Below, in pieces: positions 35,159-44,974 of a stretch of DNA of 64,000 bases. Positions within the stretch are counted from its first letter, which is position 1. Every line of letters starts with the position of its first letter. The stretch is taken from assembly GCF_004522215.1 (NCBI RefSeq), contig NZ_SDLR01000001.1, positions 806,001-870,000 on the forward strand. The letters are read 5' to 3'. This DNA is from Ammoniphilus sp. YIM 78166 (GTDB lineage Bacteria > Bacillota > Bacilli > Aneurinibacillales > RAOX-1). Below the pieces are notes generated by a model, which saw only the letters and a list, made by a program, of their open reading frames with translations, searched no databases and was not told the origin of the DNA. The translations under genes were made by a program, and so were the position numbers.

Positions 35159-35207
35159 TTGAAAAATTTACTATATACCATTATATTTATTAATAACAAC
35201 GTTGTTA
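35159..35207 (+). promoter_or_regulatory. uxaA promoter with LacI-type operator
   Basis: TTGAAA (35159-35164), 17 bases, TATATT (35182-35187); seven bases later the perfect palindrome TAACAACGTTGTTA (35194-35207). The boxes, spacing and operator offset are the same as at kdgK. Confidence 0.8.
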
Positions 35208-35226
35208 ACAAGGGTGAGGTGTTCAC

Positions 35227-36699
35227 ATGAAAATACATCCCGAAGATTCGGTGTTTATTGCATTACAACCGCTGACAAAAGGCGAGAAAGTAACGGTTCA
35301 AGGCAAAACTGTAACCGTTCAAAACGATATCCCTTTTGGACATAAAGTAGCGTGGAAAAATCTACAGCAAAATGAAAACGTGATTAAGTTTGGTTATCCA
35401 ATCGGAAGAGCGAAAGAACCTATCCAAGAGGGTGAATGGGTCCACACCCATAATGTAACAACGAATCTCGATGGAGTCCTGGAGTATGAGTTTCAGCCCA
35501 CAGCGGCTAAAGTACAGCGTGTGAACTCAGAACTAACCTTCCCTGGCTATATTCGAAGCAATGGTGACGTCGGAATTCGCAATGAAATTTGGATTATCAA
35601 CACGGTGGGTTGTATTAATAAGACGGCCGAGCTGCTGGCAAAGAAAGCGAACGATCTGTATAAGACCGTTGACGGTGTGTATCACTTTGCCCATCCATTT
35701 GGCTGTTCGCAGTTGGGTGACGATTTGCAAAATACACAAATGATCCTTTCTAATCTGGTTCACCATCCGAATGCAGCTGGTGTACTCGTTCTCGGTCTAG
35801 GTTGTGAAAACAATTATGTGGAGCTGTTTAAGAAAGTACTTGGAGATATCGATCCAGATCGCGTGAAGTTTCTTGTCAGCCAGGAAGTGGAGGACGAATT
35901 AGAAGCAGGATTGGAAAAGATTGAGGAGCTTGTTCAGTATGCTGAGCAATTCAAGCGCCAACCCGTACCAGTATCGAAGCTAAGAGTAGGACTCAAGTGC
36001 GGGGGATCTGATGGATTCTCTGGCATTACGGCCAATCCGCTGGTTGGTGCTTTCTCGGATCTTCTCATTGCCCATGGCGGTACGACCATTATGACAGAAG
36101 TTCCCGAAATGTTCGGAGCAGAAACCATTCTACTCGAACGCTCTGCCAACCAGGAAGTATTTCAAGAAACCGTAGGGCTGGTCAACGATTTTAAGAACTA
36201 CTTTATCAAGCACGACCAAGTCGTCTACGAAAACCCTTCACCTGGAAATAAAGCAGGCGGAATTACCACTCTCGAAGAAAAGTCGCTTGGCTGTGTACAA
36301 AAGGGCGGATTCGCCGAGGTGGTGGACGTTCTCCCTTACGGCGGCCGAGTAAGTAAAGAAGGACTCAATCTTGTACAAGGGCCTGGAAATGACTTGGTCT
36401 CAGTGACCGCGCTCACCGCGGCAGGAGCCCATATCGTGCTTTTCACCACCGGAAGAGGAACGCCGTTCGGCGGACCTGTACCGACAGTAAAAATTTCAAC
36501 GAACTCCGCTCTTTATGAGAAGAAAAAGCGTTGGATTGATTTTAATGCAGGCCAGCTGATCGAGGGTAAAGACATGGATACGCTGAAGCAAGAATTATTC
36601 GAGTATATCCTCGAGATCGCGGCAGGTGAAACAAAAACGAATAATGAAGAGCATGGATTTAAGGAAATTGCCATTTTCAAGGACGGCGTTATTTTATAA
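35227..36699 (+). CDS. uxaA: Altronate dehydratase
   Basis: Dehydrates D-altronate to KDG. An N-terminal SAF-like domain (about residues 1-90) precedes the large UxaA catalytic domain with conserved HPFGCSQLGDD and GLGCENNY segments and KCGGSDGFSGITANPLVG, whose cysteines probably bind the metal centre. 490 residues, usual length. First gene of uxaA-uxaB-uxaC. GTGAGGTG precedes the ATG. Confidence 0.94.
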   Translation: MKIHPEDSVFIALQPLTKGEKVTVQGKTVTVQNDIPFGHKVAWKNLQQNENVIKFGYPIGRAKEPIQEGEWVHTHNVTTNLDGVLEYEFQPTAAKVQRVNSELTFPGYIRSNGDVGIRNEIWIINTVGCINKTAELLAKKANDLYKTVDGVYHFAHPFGCSQLGDDLQNTQMILSNLVHHPNAAGVLVLGLGCENNYVELFKKVLGDIDPDRVKFLVSQEVEDELEAGLEKIEELVQYAEQFKRQPVPVSKLRVGLKCGGSDGFSGITANPLVGAFSDLLIAHGGTTIMTEVPEMFGAETILLERSANQEVFQETVGLVNDFKNYFIKHDQVVYENPSPGNKAGGITTLEEKSLGCVQKGGFAEVVDVLPYGGRVSKEGLNLVQGPGNDLVSVTALTAAGAHIVLFTTGRGTPFGGPVPTVKISTNSALYEKKKRWIDFNAGQLIEGKDMDTLKQELFEYILEIAAGETKTNNEEHGFKEIAIFKDGVIL

Positions 36700-36718
36700 A
36701 TCGAGGAGGAACTTAATT

Positions 36719-38206
36719 GTGCAAAAGCTAACCAAGCAGCTTATTCCGGCGGATCAGCGTTTTGACCATCTGCCAGAGAAGATCATTCAGTTCGGTGAAG
36801 GGAATTTCCTCCGAGGGTTCGTGGATTGGATGGTGCAGGAGTGTAATAAGCAAGGACTGTTTAATGGGAGAGTGGTGGCGATTCAGCCAACTCCCCATGG
36901 GAAGGTTGTTCCCAAGTTAAATGCTCAGGATGGTCTGTATACGCTTGTAATCAGAGGAATAGAGAACGAACAAGTCATCGATCGTACGGAAGTAATTTCT
37001 TCGATTAGCAGAGGAATTAACCCTTATACGGATTGGGCAGAGGTACTAAAAGTGGCGGAAAACCCTGAGGTGCAGTTTGTCTTTTCCAACACGACTGAGG
37101 CGGGCCTCACCTATGCGAAAGAGGAGTATAATCCTGAGCAAGCTCCCCTTTCCTATCCTGGAAAGTTAGCCGCATTTCTTTATCACAGATACCAAACCAA
37201 TGGCACCGGCATGGCCATCTTCCCCTGCGAGTTAGTAGAGAGCAATGGAGATCTGTTAAAAGAAATTGTCCTTACGATCGCAGAGGATTGGAAGCTTCCT
37301 GAGGCGTTTAAAGAGTGGATCAACGAGCATAATCTTTTCTGCAATACTTTAGTCGATCGTATCGTTACGGGCTTTCCTAAAGATAGCATAGAAGAGTATA
37401 GGGAGCGTCTGGGTTATGACGATGAGCTGTTAACGGTAGGCGAGCCTTATCATTTGTTTGCCATTGAAGCTCCAGAGAAAATCGCTGATGCTATTCCTTT
37501 TCACCTGGCGGGCCTCAATGTTCACTGGGCGGATGTGAGATCATTTCGGGAGATTAAGGTTCGAATTTTAAACGGCGCTCACACGCTTATGGTACCGGTC
37601 GCTTTTCAAGCGGGGAAGGATACCGTACTTGAAGCCATGGAAGAGGCTACGCTTCGACCCTTTATTGAAAAAGGAATCTATCAAGAGATTTTTCCTATCT
37701 TAGAGATGCCGATCGCCATGAAGAAGCCTTTTGCGGATTCCGTCATTGAACGCTTCCTCAATCCTTTTAATAAACACTATCTTCGGGATATTGCTCTAAA
37801 TTCATTCTATAAATTCCGTACGAGACTGTTGCCTACTTTACTCGAAACGATCGAGCAACAAGGAAAACCACCAGAGGCGATTAGCTTTTCCTTTGCGGCA
37901 TTGCTTTCCCTCTATCGCGGAAAGCAGGCCGCTGAGAACGAACTTACAGGAATAAGAGGAGAGGAAGTCTACAGCTTAAGGGATCAGCCGGAAGTGGTCA
38001 CTTTGCTCGCTAGTCTTTGGTCTGCGTATGAACACGACGCTCTTCGTTTAGAGGAACTTGTAGGAAATGTCCTTAACCAAGAAGCATGGTGGGGGCAAGA
38101 TCTAACTCAAGTCCCGCACTTAGCGGAAACCGTGTATAGCTATCTAAGTCAGATTGTGCAGCATGGAATGAGAGAATCACTTTTAAACCTAACGGAGGGG
38201 AAATAA
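36719..38206 (+). CDS. uxaB: Tagaturonate reductase
   Basis: NADH-dependent reduction of D-tagaturonate to D-altronate. A mannitol-dehydrogenase-family polyol dehydrogenase with the N-terminal IIQFGEGNFLRGFVDWM and the later ILNGAHTLMVPVAF motif. I start at GTG 36719 (495 residues), which has GAGGAGGA 8 bases upstream; the frame remains open back to 36626 inside uxaA but that part is not homologous. Sits between uxaA and uxaC. Confidence 0.92.
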   Translation: MQKLTKQLIPADQRFDHLPEKIIQFGEGNFLRGFVDWMVQECNKQGLFNGRVVAIQPTPHGKVVPKLNAQDGLYTLVIRGIENEQVIDRTEVISSISRGINPYTDWAEVLKVAENPEVQFVFSNTTEAGLTYAKEEYNPEQAPLSYPGKLAAFLYHRYQTNGTGMAIFPCELVESNGDLLKEIVLTIAEDWKLPEAFKEWINEHNLFCNTLVDRIVTGFPKDSIEEYRERLGYDDELLTVGEPYHLFAIEAPEKIADAIPFHLAGLNVHWADVRSFREIKVRILNGAHTLMVPVAFQAGKDTVLEAMEEATLRPFIEKGIYQEIFPILEMPIAMKKPFADSVIERFLNPFNKHYLRDIALNSFYKFRTRLLPTLLETIEQQGKPPEAISFSFAALLSLYRGKQAAENELTGIRGEEVYSLRDQPEVVTLLASLWSAYEHDALRLEELVGNVLNQEAWWGQDLTQVPHLAETVYSYLSQIVQHGMRESLLNLTEGK

Positions 38207-38208
38207 AA

Positions 38209-39609
38209 ATGAAGAAATTCCTAGATGAGAACTTCTTATTGTCTAATCAAACGGCAGTTGAGCTTTATCATCAATATGCAAAAGAAATGCCGATCATCGA
38301 TTATCATTGCCATTTAAGTCCACAGGAAATCTATGAAAACAAAAGTTATAAAAATCTGACGGAAATCTGGCTATACGGCGACCATTATAAGTGGAGATTG
38401 ATGCGCGCTAATGGTGTAGAGGAGCAAAACATTACGGGAGATGGAGCGGACTATGAAAAGTTCTTGTCTTATGCTAAGACCGTTCCGATGACGATCGGAA
38501 ATCCTCTTTATCACTGGTCTCACCTGGAGCTTCAGAGATATTTTGGAGTAACTGAACTTTTAAATGAGAAAAATGCTCCTGTGATTTGGGAAAAGGCGAA
38601 TGCGATCCTGACCGGAGGCGGGTTCGGAGCTAGAGACATTATCCAGAAGTCAAATGTAAAAGTGGTGGTGACGACGGATGATCCGGTTGACACTCTAGAA
38701 TACCATGTGAAAATTAAGGAAATTGAAGGATTTGATGTGGCGGTTCTTCCCTCCTTTAGACCAGACAAGAGTCTAGAAATTAATCGAAAGGGCTTCGTCG
38801 ATTGGGTGCACAAGCTCGAGCAAGTCTCTAATCAGTCGGTCTATACCTACGATGAGTTCTTATCGGCTCTGGAATCCCGTGTGAGATTCTTCCACTCGGT
38901 AGGAGGACGCGTGTCGGATCACGCCCTTGACTATGTACCGTATGCAGATACCACGAAGGAAGAAGCAGCCGAAATCTACGCTAAGGCAATTCAAGGCCAG
39001 ACCGTTAGTTTAGAGGAAGAGAAAAAGTATAAAACCTATACCTTGGTGTTCCTCGGAAAGCTATACCATGAACTTGGTTGGGCCATGCAGTTCCATATCA
39101 ACGCAGCGAGGAATAACAATACAAGAATGTTCCAGCAGCTAGGGCCAGATACAGGGTATGATTCTATGAACGATAGCTCGATCGCTTATCCTCTAAGCCG
39201 TCTGCTAGATATCTTAGCTACCGATAATCAGTTGCCAAAAACCATCTTGTATTCCTTAAATCCGAATGACAACCCAATCATCGCCACCCTAATGGGATCC
39301 TACCAAGGGGGAGGAGTCGCTGGTAAGATCCAGTTCGGTGCAGCTTGGTGGTTTAATGATACCAAAGAAGGCATGATTCAGCAGATGAAAACGCTGGCGG
39401 ATTGTGGGTTGTTAACGCGCTTTGTCGGGATGCTGACCGACTCTAGAAGTTTCTTGTCTTATACGAGACATGAGTATTTCCGTCGCATCTTGTGCAACAT
39501 GATCGGGGAATGGGTCGAAAATGGAGAGTTCCCAGATGACAAGGAATTGCTAGGTTCCATTGTCGAAAACATTTGCTATAACAATGCTAAAGAATATTTT
39601 GGTTTTTAG
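38209..39609 (+). CDS. uxaC: Glucuronate/galacturonate isomerase
   Basis: Isomerises D-galacturonate to D-tagaturonate (and glucuronate to fructuronate), the first step of the intracellular pathway. A metal-dependent amidohydrolase-like barrel of 466 residues, N-terminal PIIDYHCHLSPQEIYEN with the metal histidines, and C-terminal GMLTDSRSFLSYTRHEYFRR. Directly behind uxaB; a terminator closes the operon. Confidence 0.95.
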   Translation: MKKFLDENFLLSNQTAVELYHQYAKEMPIIDYHCHLSPQEIYENKSYKNLTEIWLYGDHYKWRLMRANGVEEQNITGDGADYEKFLSYAKTVPMTIGNPLYHWSHLELQRYFGVTELLNEKNAPVIWEKANAILTGGGFGARDIIQKSNVKVVVTTDDPVDTLEYHVKIKEIEGFDVAVLPSFRPDKSLEINRKGFVDWVHKLEQVSNQSVYTYDEFLSALESRVRFFHSVGGRVSDHALDYVPYADTTKEEAAEIYAKAIQGQTVSLEEEKKYKTYTLVFLGKLYHELGWAMQFHINAARNNNTRMFQQLGPDTGYDSMNDSSIAYPLSRLLDILATDNQLPKTILYSLNPNDNPIIATLMGSYQGGGVAGKIQFGAAWWFNDTKEGMIQQMKTLADCGLLTRFVGMLTDSRSFLSYTRHEYFRRILCNMIGEWVENGEFPDDKELLGSIVENICYNNAKEYFGF

Positions 39610-39623
39610 GTAAATTGGCCGGT

Positions 39624-39665
39624 AAAGAGCTGATCCCAGAGTTAGTTGGGGATCAGCTCTTTTTG
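39624..39665 (+). terminator. Terminator of the uxa operon
   Basis: AAAGAGCTGATCCC (39624-39637) pairs with GGGATCAGCTCTTT (39648-39661) and is followed by T residues. Confidence 0.9.
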
Positions 39666-39666
39666 G

Positions 39667-39780
39667 GCAGATAAGAATTTATAAAATATCTTGAATTCTT
39701 TATCTGCATAAGTGCAACTAAGCTGCCGCCTGCGCCTTTTAAGGCTTGGCGCCAGCCAAATTTTCTTTAGTTTGAATCCA
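39667..39780. repeat. Intergenic inverted-repeat element
   Basis: Between uxaC and the MarR gene: CAGATAA/TTATCTG surrounds an AT-rich stretch, followed by a GC-rich hairpin (CTGCGCC ... GGCGCCAG) and AACTAAG...CTTTAGTT-like ends. The structure looks like a small interspersed repeat of bacillal genomes, but no second copy is in this window. No gene seen. Confidence 0.35.
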
Positions 39781-39833
39781 CTTCATCATTTGTTCATCTT
39801 TCGAGGATATAATCCAATACAAAGATTTGTTTC

Positions 39834-39888
39834 TTGACGCGAAATAGTTTTCTGACTACTATATATTTCGGGATAGAAAATTTTCGAT
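39834..39888 (+). promoter_or_regulatory. Promoter and palindrome before the MarR-RND operon
   Basis: TTGACG (39834-39839), 17 bases, TACTAT (39857-39862); downstream is the near-perfect palindrome ATAGAAAATTTTCGAT (39873-39888). Its place at the start of transcription fits autoregulation by the MarR protein. Confidence 0.55.
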
Positions 39889-39919
39889 ATAAGAAATAGT
39901 GAGTAGGTGAGGTAAGAAA

Positions 39920-40369
39920 GTGGAAAAATTGGCGAAGTTGCTGTTGGATCATAATAAGCTCTTCATGAGCATCGTCACTCATGAACTAAAGAAACAAAAT
40001 ATAACCATACCCCAGGCTATTGTTATCGACACAATTAAGGACGAAGCGAAAACCATCGGGGATATTAGCAAGGCCATCGACCTTTCTTACAGTACCGTTT
40101 CGGGGATTATCGATCGGCTGGAGCGGGACGGTCTTGTAGAACGATACCGGAATGAGACCGATCGCCGGGTGGTGTGGGTCAGACTTACGGAGAGATGCCA
40201 AGATTTTCACCAAACCAATCCCATCGTCAACCCTGATTTTTATAGGGAGATGTTTCTTGGCATGTCCAAAGAGGAAGAAGAGGGGATTATGGCCTCTCTT
40301 TCCATACTCCAAGTTTATTTTGAACAACATACCAAGTCACTGAATGTAAGGAAGGGAAGTGAGTCCTAA
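39920..40369 (+). CDS. MarR-family repressor
   Basis: A 149-residue winged-helix regulator with recognition helix AIDLSYSTVSGIIDRLERDG and wing RNETDRRVVWVRLTE. The first gene of an operon with an RND pump, directly abutting it (stop at 40369, next ATG at 40370). It starts with GTG behind a GTGAGG-type site. It probably represses its own operon at the 39873-39888 palindrome and senses a pump substrate. Confidence 0.88.
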   Translation: MEKLAKLLLDHNKLFMSIVTHELKKQNITIPQAIVIDTIKDEAKTIGDISKAIDLSYSTVSGIIDRLERDGLVERYRNETDRRVVWVRLTERCQDFHQTNPIVNPDFYREMFLGMSKEEEEGIMASLSILQVYFEQHTKSLNVRKGSES

Positions 40370-43300
40370 ATGCATATCTCCGATTTAGCGATTAGACGAC
40401 CGGTTACCGTTTGGATGATTATTGTAGCCATGCTTATTTTTGGATTTGTCTCCTTTCCAAAAATGGCGGTTGACCTGTACCCCGAACTAAATCTTCCCGT
40501 GGCTGTTGTCGTCACGAGTGTAGATGGGGGGACGCCTGCCGAGGTAGAGAAGCTCGTGACGAAGCCTATAGAAGAAGTGTTGGCTTCCGTTGCCAATGTA
40601 GATCAAATTTCTTCCAATTCAGTTGGAGGAGCTTCTCAGGTTATTGTTCAATTTAATTGGGGAACCGATCTAGACCAGGCCACCCTCGATATGCGAGATA
40701 AGGTGGATATGGTCAAGGGCATGTTGCCGGATACGGCTCAATCCCCTCGGATCCTACGCTTTGATCCGAATGCTCAGCCTGTCATGACGATCGCTCTAAC
40801 AGGCAATCAGAATCCCGCAGAACTAAAGTCTATCGCGGATAATGTAATCAAGCCTCGACTCGAACGCGTCGACGGTGTTGCGTCTGTAGGAATTCTGGGT
40901 GGACAGGATCGCTATGTTGAAGTGATGCTAGATCCATTGAAGCTCGAGGTGTACGGCATTACCCAAGATCAGATTCGACAAGCACTAGCATCGAATAACC
41001 TCTCAGGGTCCGCAGGGTCCGTAAAACAAGGGGCGGAAGAACTCAGTATTCGTGTACAAGGTGAGTTTAGAAACGTGCAAAGCATAGGAGAAACGCCTAT
41101 TGCCGTAGCCGGAGGAAGTATTCCTCTGAAGGATGTGGCCACCGTTTCGGATACGTTGGCGGATGTGAAGCAGTTAAGCTTTTTAAACGGGGAGCCGAGC
41201 CTTGGATTAACCGTAACGAAGGCTTCCGGGGGGAACACCGTGCGTGTTGCCGAGACAGTAAATAAGGAGTTAGAAAAGCTAGAGAAAGAACTGCCCGAAA
41301 ACGTGAAACTGACCGTCATAGTGGATCTTTCCCAGTACATTAAGGATTCCATTAACACCGTGGCAGAGCATGCCTTGTTGGGTGGACTATTTGCCATCCT
41401 GGTCCTGTATCTGTTCCTCAATAGTGCCAGATCCACGTTGGTCGTATCCATTGTTATTCCGATCTCTGTCGTTGCAACTTTCTCCCTGATGTATTTCTCA
41501 GGTCAAACGATCAACTTAATATCACTAAGCGGTCTTTTATTAGGTCTTGGTTCCCTAGTGGACTTCGCGGTCGTTATATTAGAAAATATTTTCCGACTTC
41601 GCCAGCAAGGCAAAGGCATGTTGGAAGCGGCTCGAGAGGGTTCGAAGCAAGTGGGGAACGCCGTGATGGCTTCTGCAATGTCCCAGATCGTTGTATTTTT
41701 ACCAATCGTCTTCGTTGACGGAATTGCCGCCGAATTGTTTGGACCGCTAGCCTTAACGGTAATCTTTTCTCATATTGCTGCGCTAGTGGTGTCCATTATG
41801 CTTGTTCCAATGTTGAGTTCTCGCTGGATTAACACGATACCTGATGAATCGATTTATCATGCCGGAACTTATAAAGGAAAGAATCCGGTAATTTGGTTTA
41901 ACATAGGCTTTGAAAAGTTGTCTGCCGCGTATGGAAAACTGCTGGCCTGGGCTCTAAGAAAGCGAAAGACCGTGTTGGTCCTTACCGTATCTCTATTTGT
42001 CGGTTCAGCTGCGTTGGTGCCGATGGTAGGGATGGAGTTTATTCCGAAAATGGACCAAGGACAATTAAGTGTCAGCGTCAAGATGCCTGCAGGAACCGTT
42101 ATTGAAGAAACGGCTCACGTGGTGTCCCAAATTGAGGATGTGATTCAGGAAGTGCCTGAGCTTGAAAAGATGTATACCTCCGTTGGGTCAACGGGTGGCC
42201 CCGCCGCGTTCTCTACTGGGGCTACGAACCGAGCTCAGATTGATGTGATCTTGCTTCCGCTAGATCAACGCAACCGTTCCACGGAACAAGTGATGCTGGA
42301 TTTGCGCTCCACTCTTACCTTTATTCCTGATGCCGAGATTAACGTGACTGAATCCCAGCAAGGTGCTGGTATGGCAGGATCTGCGCTTCAGGTGAACTTG
42401 AGAGGGGATAACTTAGACACTTTAAAAGATATTTCAGATATCATTGCAGGAGAAGTGCAGCAAGTAGAGGGTACGCTAAATGTGAAAACATCACTCGATG
42501 CGACCCAAGAAGAGTTCCAAGTGATCATGGATCCGCAAAGGTTAAGTCAGTATGGAATAACGACGGGCCAAGTGTTAAGTGTCGTCCGTACGGCGTTTGA
42601 GGGACAAAAGGTGACCCAATACCGTACAGGTGATGATGAAATCGACGTAAGGATAAAAATGCCAGCGGAATACAAGGAAGATGTCTCGTATTTAGAGCGA
42701 TTGCGGATTACCACTCCTCAAGGAGCAGCCGTAGCATTAAGTTCTGTTGCTACCATTACAAGAGAAGATGTGCCGCAGACGATCACCAGATCGAATCAAA
42801 CGCGCCAAGTCTCCATTACGGGGGACGTGGCTGGACGGGATCTAGGGTCTGTCTCCCGAGATATTCAGGCTCGTCTGGACAAGCTGCAGCTTCCTGAAGG
42901 TTACCAAGTAGAATTTGGCGGACAAAATCAGCAGATGACCGATTCGTTCAAGCAGCTAGGTTTAGCCATGCTCTTGTCCATTGTTTTCGTTTATATGGTG
43001 ATGGCTGCCCAGTTTGAATCCTTATTTAGTCCATTTATCATCATGTTCTCCATTCCGCCTACCTTTATAGGTGTCGTTTTCGGTCTGGCTGTCACGGGCA
43101 ACGCCCTGAGTGTCATGGCTATTATCGGTTATATTCTGCTGATCGGGATTGTGGTCAATAATGCGATTGTACTAATGGACTATATTAACCAGCTTCGTCA
43201 AGAAGGTCTTGAAAGAACGCAAGCCATTCTCCAAGCAGGTCCGGTTCGATTGCGTCCAATCCTTATGACGACATTATCCACCATTTTAGCGATCTTACCG

Positions 43301-43507
43301 CTTGCTTTTGGAGGGGGAGCCGGAAATGAAGGACAGGCACCTATGGCAATTGTCGTCACCTTTGGATTAAGCTTCTCTACGCTCGTGACGCTTATTCTTA
43401 TTCCAGTGGTATACAGTTGGTTCGACGATCTTGGCCTCAAGTGGAAAAATCGTAATAGAAATAAGATAAACGTTACTACACCATCCGAAACGAATGTAGA
43501 GTTGTAA
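40370..43507 (+). CDS. RND efflux transporter (HAE1 family, SwrC/YerP-like)
   Basis: A 1045-residue proton-driven efflux pump. It has the RND architecture: helix 1 near residues 12-30, a large extracytoplasmic porter domain, helices 2-6 near 330-470, a second extracytoplasmic domain and helices 8-12 near 855-1020. The proton relay in helix 4 shows LVDFAVVILEN, with a single Asp where Gram-negative AcrB-type pumps have two. Gram-positive RND pumps of this type (Bacillus SwrC) export lipopeptides and other amphiphiles. Paired with the fusion protein behind it. Confidence 0.9.
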   Translation: MHISDLAIRRPVTVWMIIVAMLIFGFVSFPKMAVDLYPELNLPVAVVVTSVDGGTPAEVEKLVTKPIEEVLASVANVDQISSNSVGGASQVIVQFNWGTDLDQATLDMRDKVDMVKGMLPDTAQSPRILRFDPNAQPVMTIALTGNQNPAELKSIADNVIKPRLERVDGVASVGILGGQDRYVEVMLDPLKLEVYGITQDQIRQALASNNLSGSAGSVKQGAEELSIRVQGEFRNVQSIGETPIAVAGGSIPLKDVATVSDTLADVKQLSFLNGEPSLGLTVTKASGGNTVRVAETVNKELEKLEKELPENVKLTVIVDLSQYIKDSINTVAEHALLGGLFAILVLYLFLNSARSTLVVSIVIPISVVATFSLMYFSGQTINLISLSGLLLGLGSLVDFAVVILENIFRLRQQGKGMLEAAREGSKQVGNAVMASAMSQIVVFLPIVFVDGIAAELFGPLALTVIFSHIAALVVSIMLVPMLSSRWINTIPDESIYHAGTYKGKNPVIWFNIGFEKLSAAYGKLLAWALRKRKTVLVLTVSLFVGSAALVPMVGMEFIPKMDQGQLSVSVKMPAGTVIEETAHVVSQIEDVIQEVPELEKMYTSVGSTGGPAAFSTGATNRAQIDVILLPLDQRNRSTEQVMLDLRSTLTFIPDAEINVTESQQGAGMAGSALQVNLRGDNLDTLKDISDIIAGEVQQVEGTLNVKTSLDATQEEFQVIMDPQRLSQYGITTGQVLSVVRTAFEGQKVTQYRTGDDEIDVRIKMPAEYKEDVSYLERLRITTPQGAAVALSSVATITREDVPQTITRSNQTRQVSITGDVAGRDLGSVSRDIQARLDKLQLPEGYQVEFGGQNQQMTDSFKQLGLAMLLSIVFVYMVMAAQFESLFSPFIIMFSIPPTFIGVVFGLAVTGNALSVMAIIGYILLIGIVVNNAIVLMDYINQLRQEGLERTQAILQAGPVRLRPILMTTLSTILAILPLAFGGGAGNEGQAPMAIVVTFGLSFSTLVTLILIPVVYSWFDDLGLKWKNRNRNKINVTTPSETNVEL

Positions 43508-43527
43508 CGGGGGAGGGGAAGATTGGA

Positions 43528-44886
43528 ATGGTTAACAATAAAAAGAAATCTTTTTTGCTCATGTTAGCTTTATCTGTAGCCATTGTAGGTTGCTCCAAAA
43601 ATGATGAGGTATCATCTGCCCAGGAGGAGACGGTTGTACCTGTGCAAGTGGATGTGGTTCAAGAGGGGGCTGTTGATGCACAGGCGGGCATCAGCGGCAA
43701 ACTAGCTCCAAATGAAAGTGTTCAGGTGGCGCCAAAGGTCAGCGGTAAGATAACCAAGGTTCATGTGACTTTAGGGCAGCAAGTTAAGCAAGGTGACCTT
43801 CTGTTCGATCTCGACCAAAGTGATCTAGCCAACGCAGTAAAGCAGGCCCAATCTGCTGTGAATGTGGCGGCGGCCAACCTTAAACAAGCTGAAAACAGCT
43901 CCAATCAAGGCGTTAATCAAGCGCAGGGAAGTGTTGCACAGCTTAATCATTCTATCACGCAAGCGCAAACTGGGTTGGAGCAAGCTCACGTGGGGTTGAC
44001 TCAAGCGCAGCAATCGTATCAGGATGCGCAAATCAATGAGCAGCGAACAAGGCAGCTTTTCGAGGCTGGAGCCGTTCCTATGGTTGAAATGGAAAGAGCC
44101 GAAACCGCGTTGAAAAATGCAGAGTCTGCTGTGAAAAATGCAGAGCTTGCCCTGAAAAATGCGGAGACGAATATTGCCAACGCCAAGTCCTCCTATGAAA
44201 ACGCACAAAAATCCTTGAAAAATGCCCAAAGTAAAACCGCTGTGGATGTCGCTCGAGCTTCTCTAGAACAGGCCCAGGTGAATCTTCAGAATGCGAGAGA
44301 TCAATTGGCTAATGCCTTGGTGCGGGCCCCGATTTCAGGTGTTGTATCGTTAGTTCAAGGAGCGACAGGACAAATGGCTTCACCACAAATGGCCGTCGTT
44401 CATCTTGTGAATATCAATCCGATGATGGTGAAAGCGAATCTTTCCGAGAATGAGTTGACTACGGTTAGCTTAGGAAACAAGGTAGCTCTTGAGATCCCTG
44501 CGTTGAAGAAAAATCTCGAAGCTACCGTGTCCGCGATCAGTCCTGTAATGGACTCACAGCTAAAGGCCTACCCGATTGAGATTTCCATCCCAAACCCAAC
44601 AGGGGATCTCAAGGCAGATATGGTGGTTAATGTAAAAGTATCTTCAGCTGCTGCGGAGGCTAAATCCCTCATCATCCCTCGTAAGGCCGTTATGGAGGAG
44701 CAAGGGAAACGATACGTGTATAAGCTCAACGGGGACGTAGCCACGAAGATAGAGGTACAAACCGGAGAGGAAGCCAGCGACTCAGTAGAAATCCTTTCAG
44801 GACTTCAGTTGCAGGACCAAATCGTAGTAAAAGGACAAACACTGCTTCAAGATGGTAGTAAAGTTCAGATTCAAGATTTGAAGTAA
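43528..44886 (+). CDS. RND membrane fusion protein (lipoprotein)
   Basis: Periplasmic-adaptor-like subunit, 452 residues, anchored by a lipobox AIVGC near residue 22. Biotinyl-lipoyl-like half motifs flank a long alpha-hairpin (about residues 110-265) built of short repeats such as NAESAVKNAELALKNAET, then beta-barrel and membrane-proximal domains. In a Gram-positive cell there is no outer membrane channel, so the long hairpin probably spans the wall-proximal space or assembles on the pump. Terminator follows. Confidence 0.9.
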   Translation: MVNNKKKSFLLMLALSVAIVGCSKNDEVSSAQEETVVPVQVDVVQEGAVDAQAGISGKLAPNESVQVAPKVSGKITKVHVTLGQQVKQGDLLFDLDQSDLANAVKQAQSAVNVAAANLKQAENSSNQGVNQAQGSVAQLNHSITQAQTGLEQAHVGLTQAQQSYQDAQINEQRTRQLFEAGAVPMVEMERAETALKNAESAVKNAELALKNAETNIANAKSSYENAQKSLKNAQSKTAVDVARASLEQAQVNLQNARDQLANALVRAPISGVVSLVQGATGQMASPQMAVVHLVNINPMMVKANLSENELTTVSLGNKVALEIPALKKNLEATVSAISPVMDSQLKAYPIEISIPNPTGDLKADMVVNVKVSSAAAEAKSLIIPRKAVMEEQGKRYVYKLNGDVATKIEVQTGEEASDSVEILSGLQLQDQIVVKGQTLLQDGSKVQIQDLK

Positions 44887-44892
44887 ATGGCA

Positions 44893-44925
44893 GAATCCCC
44901 CTGGAAATATAGGGGGATTTTTTTG
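44893..44925 (+). terminator. Terminator after the RND operon
   Basis: AATCCCCC and GGGGGATT arms around a short loop, followed by seven Ts. Confidence 0.88.
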
Positions 44926-44974
44926 TTTTCTGAGGGAAAAGTAAAGAAACTATTTTATAGGATAAGGAGGATTG

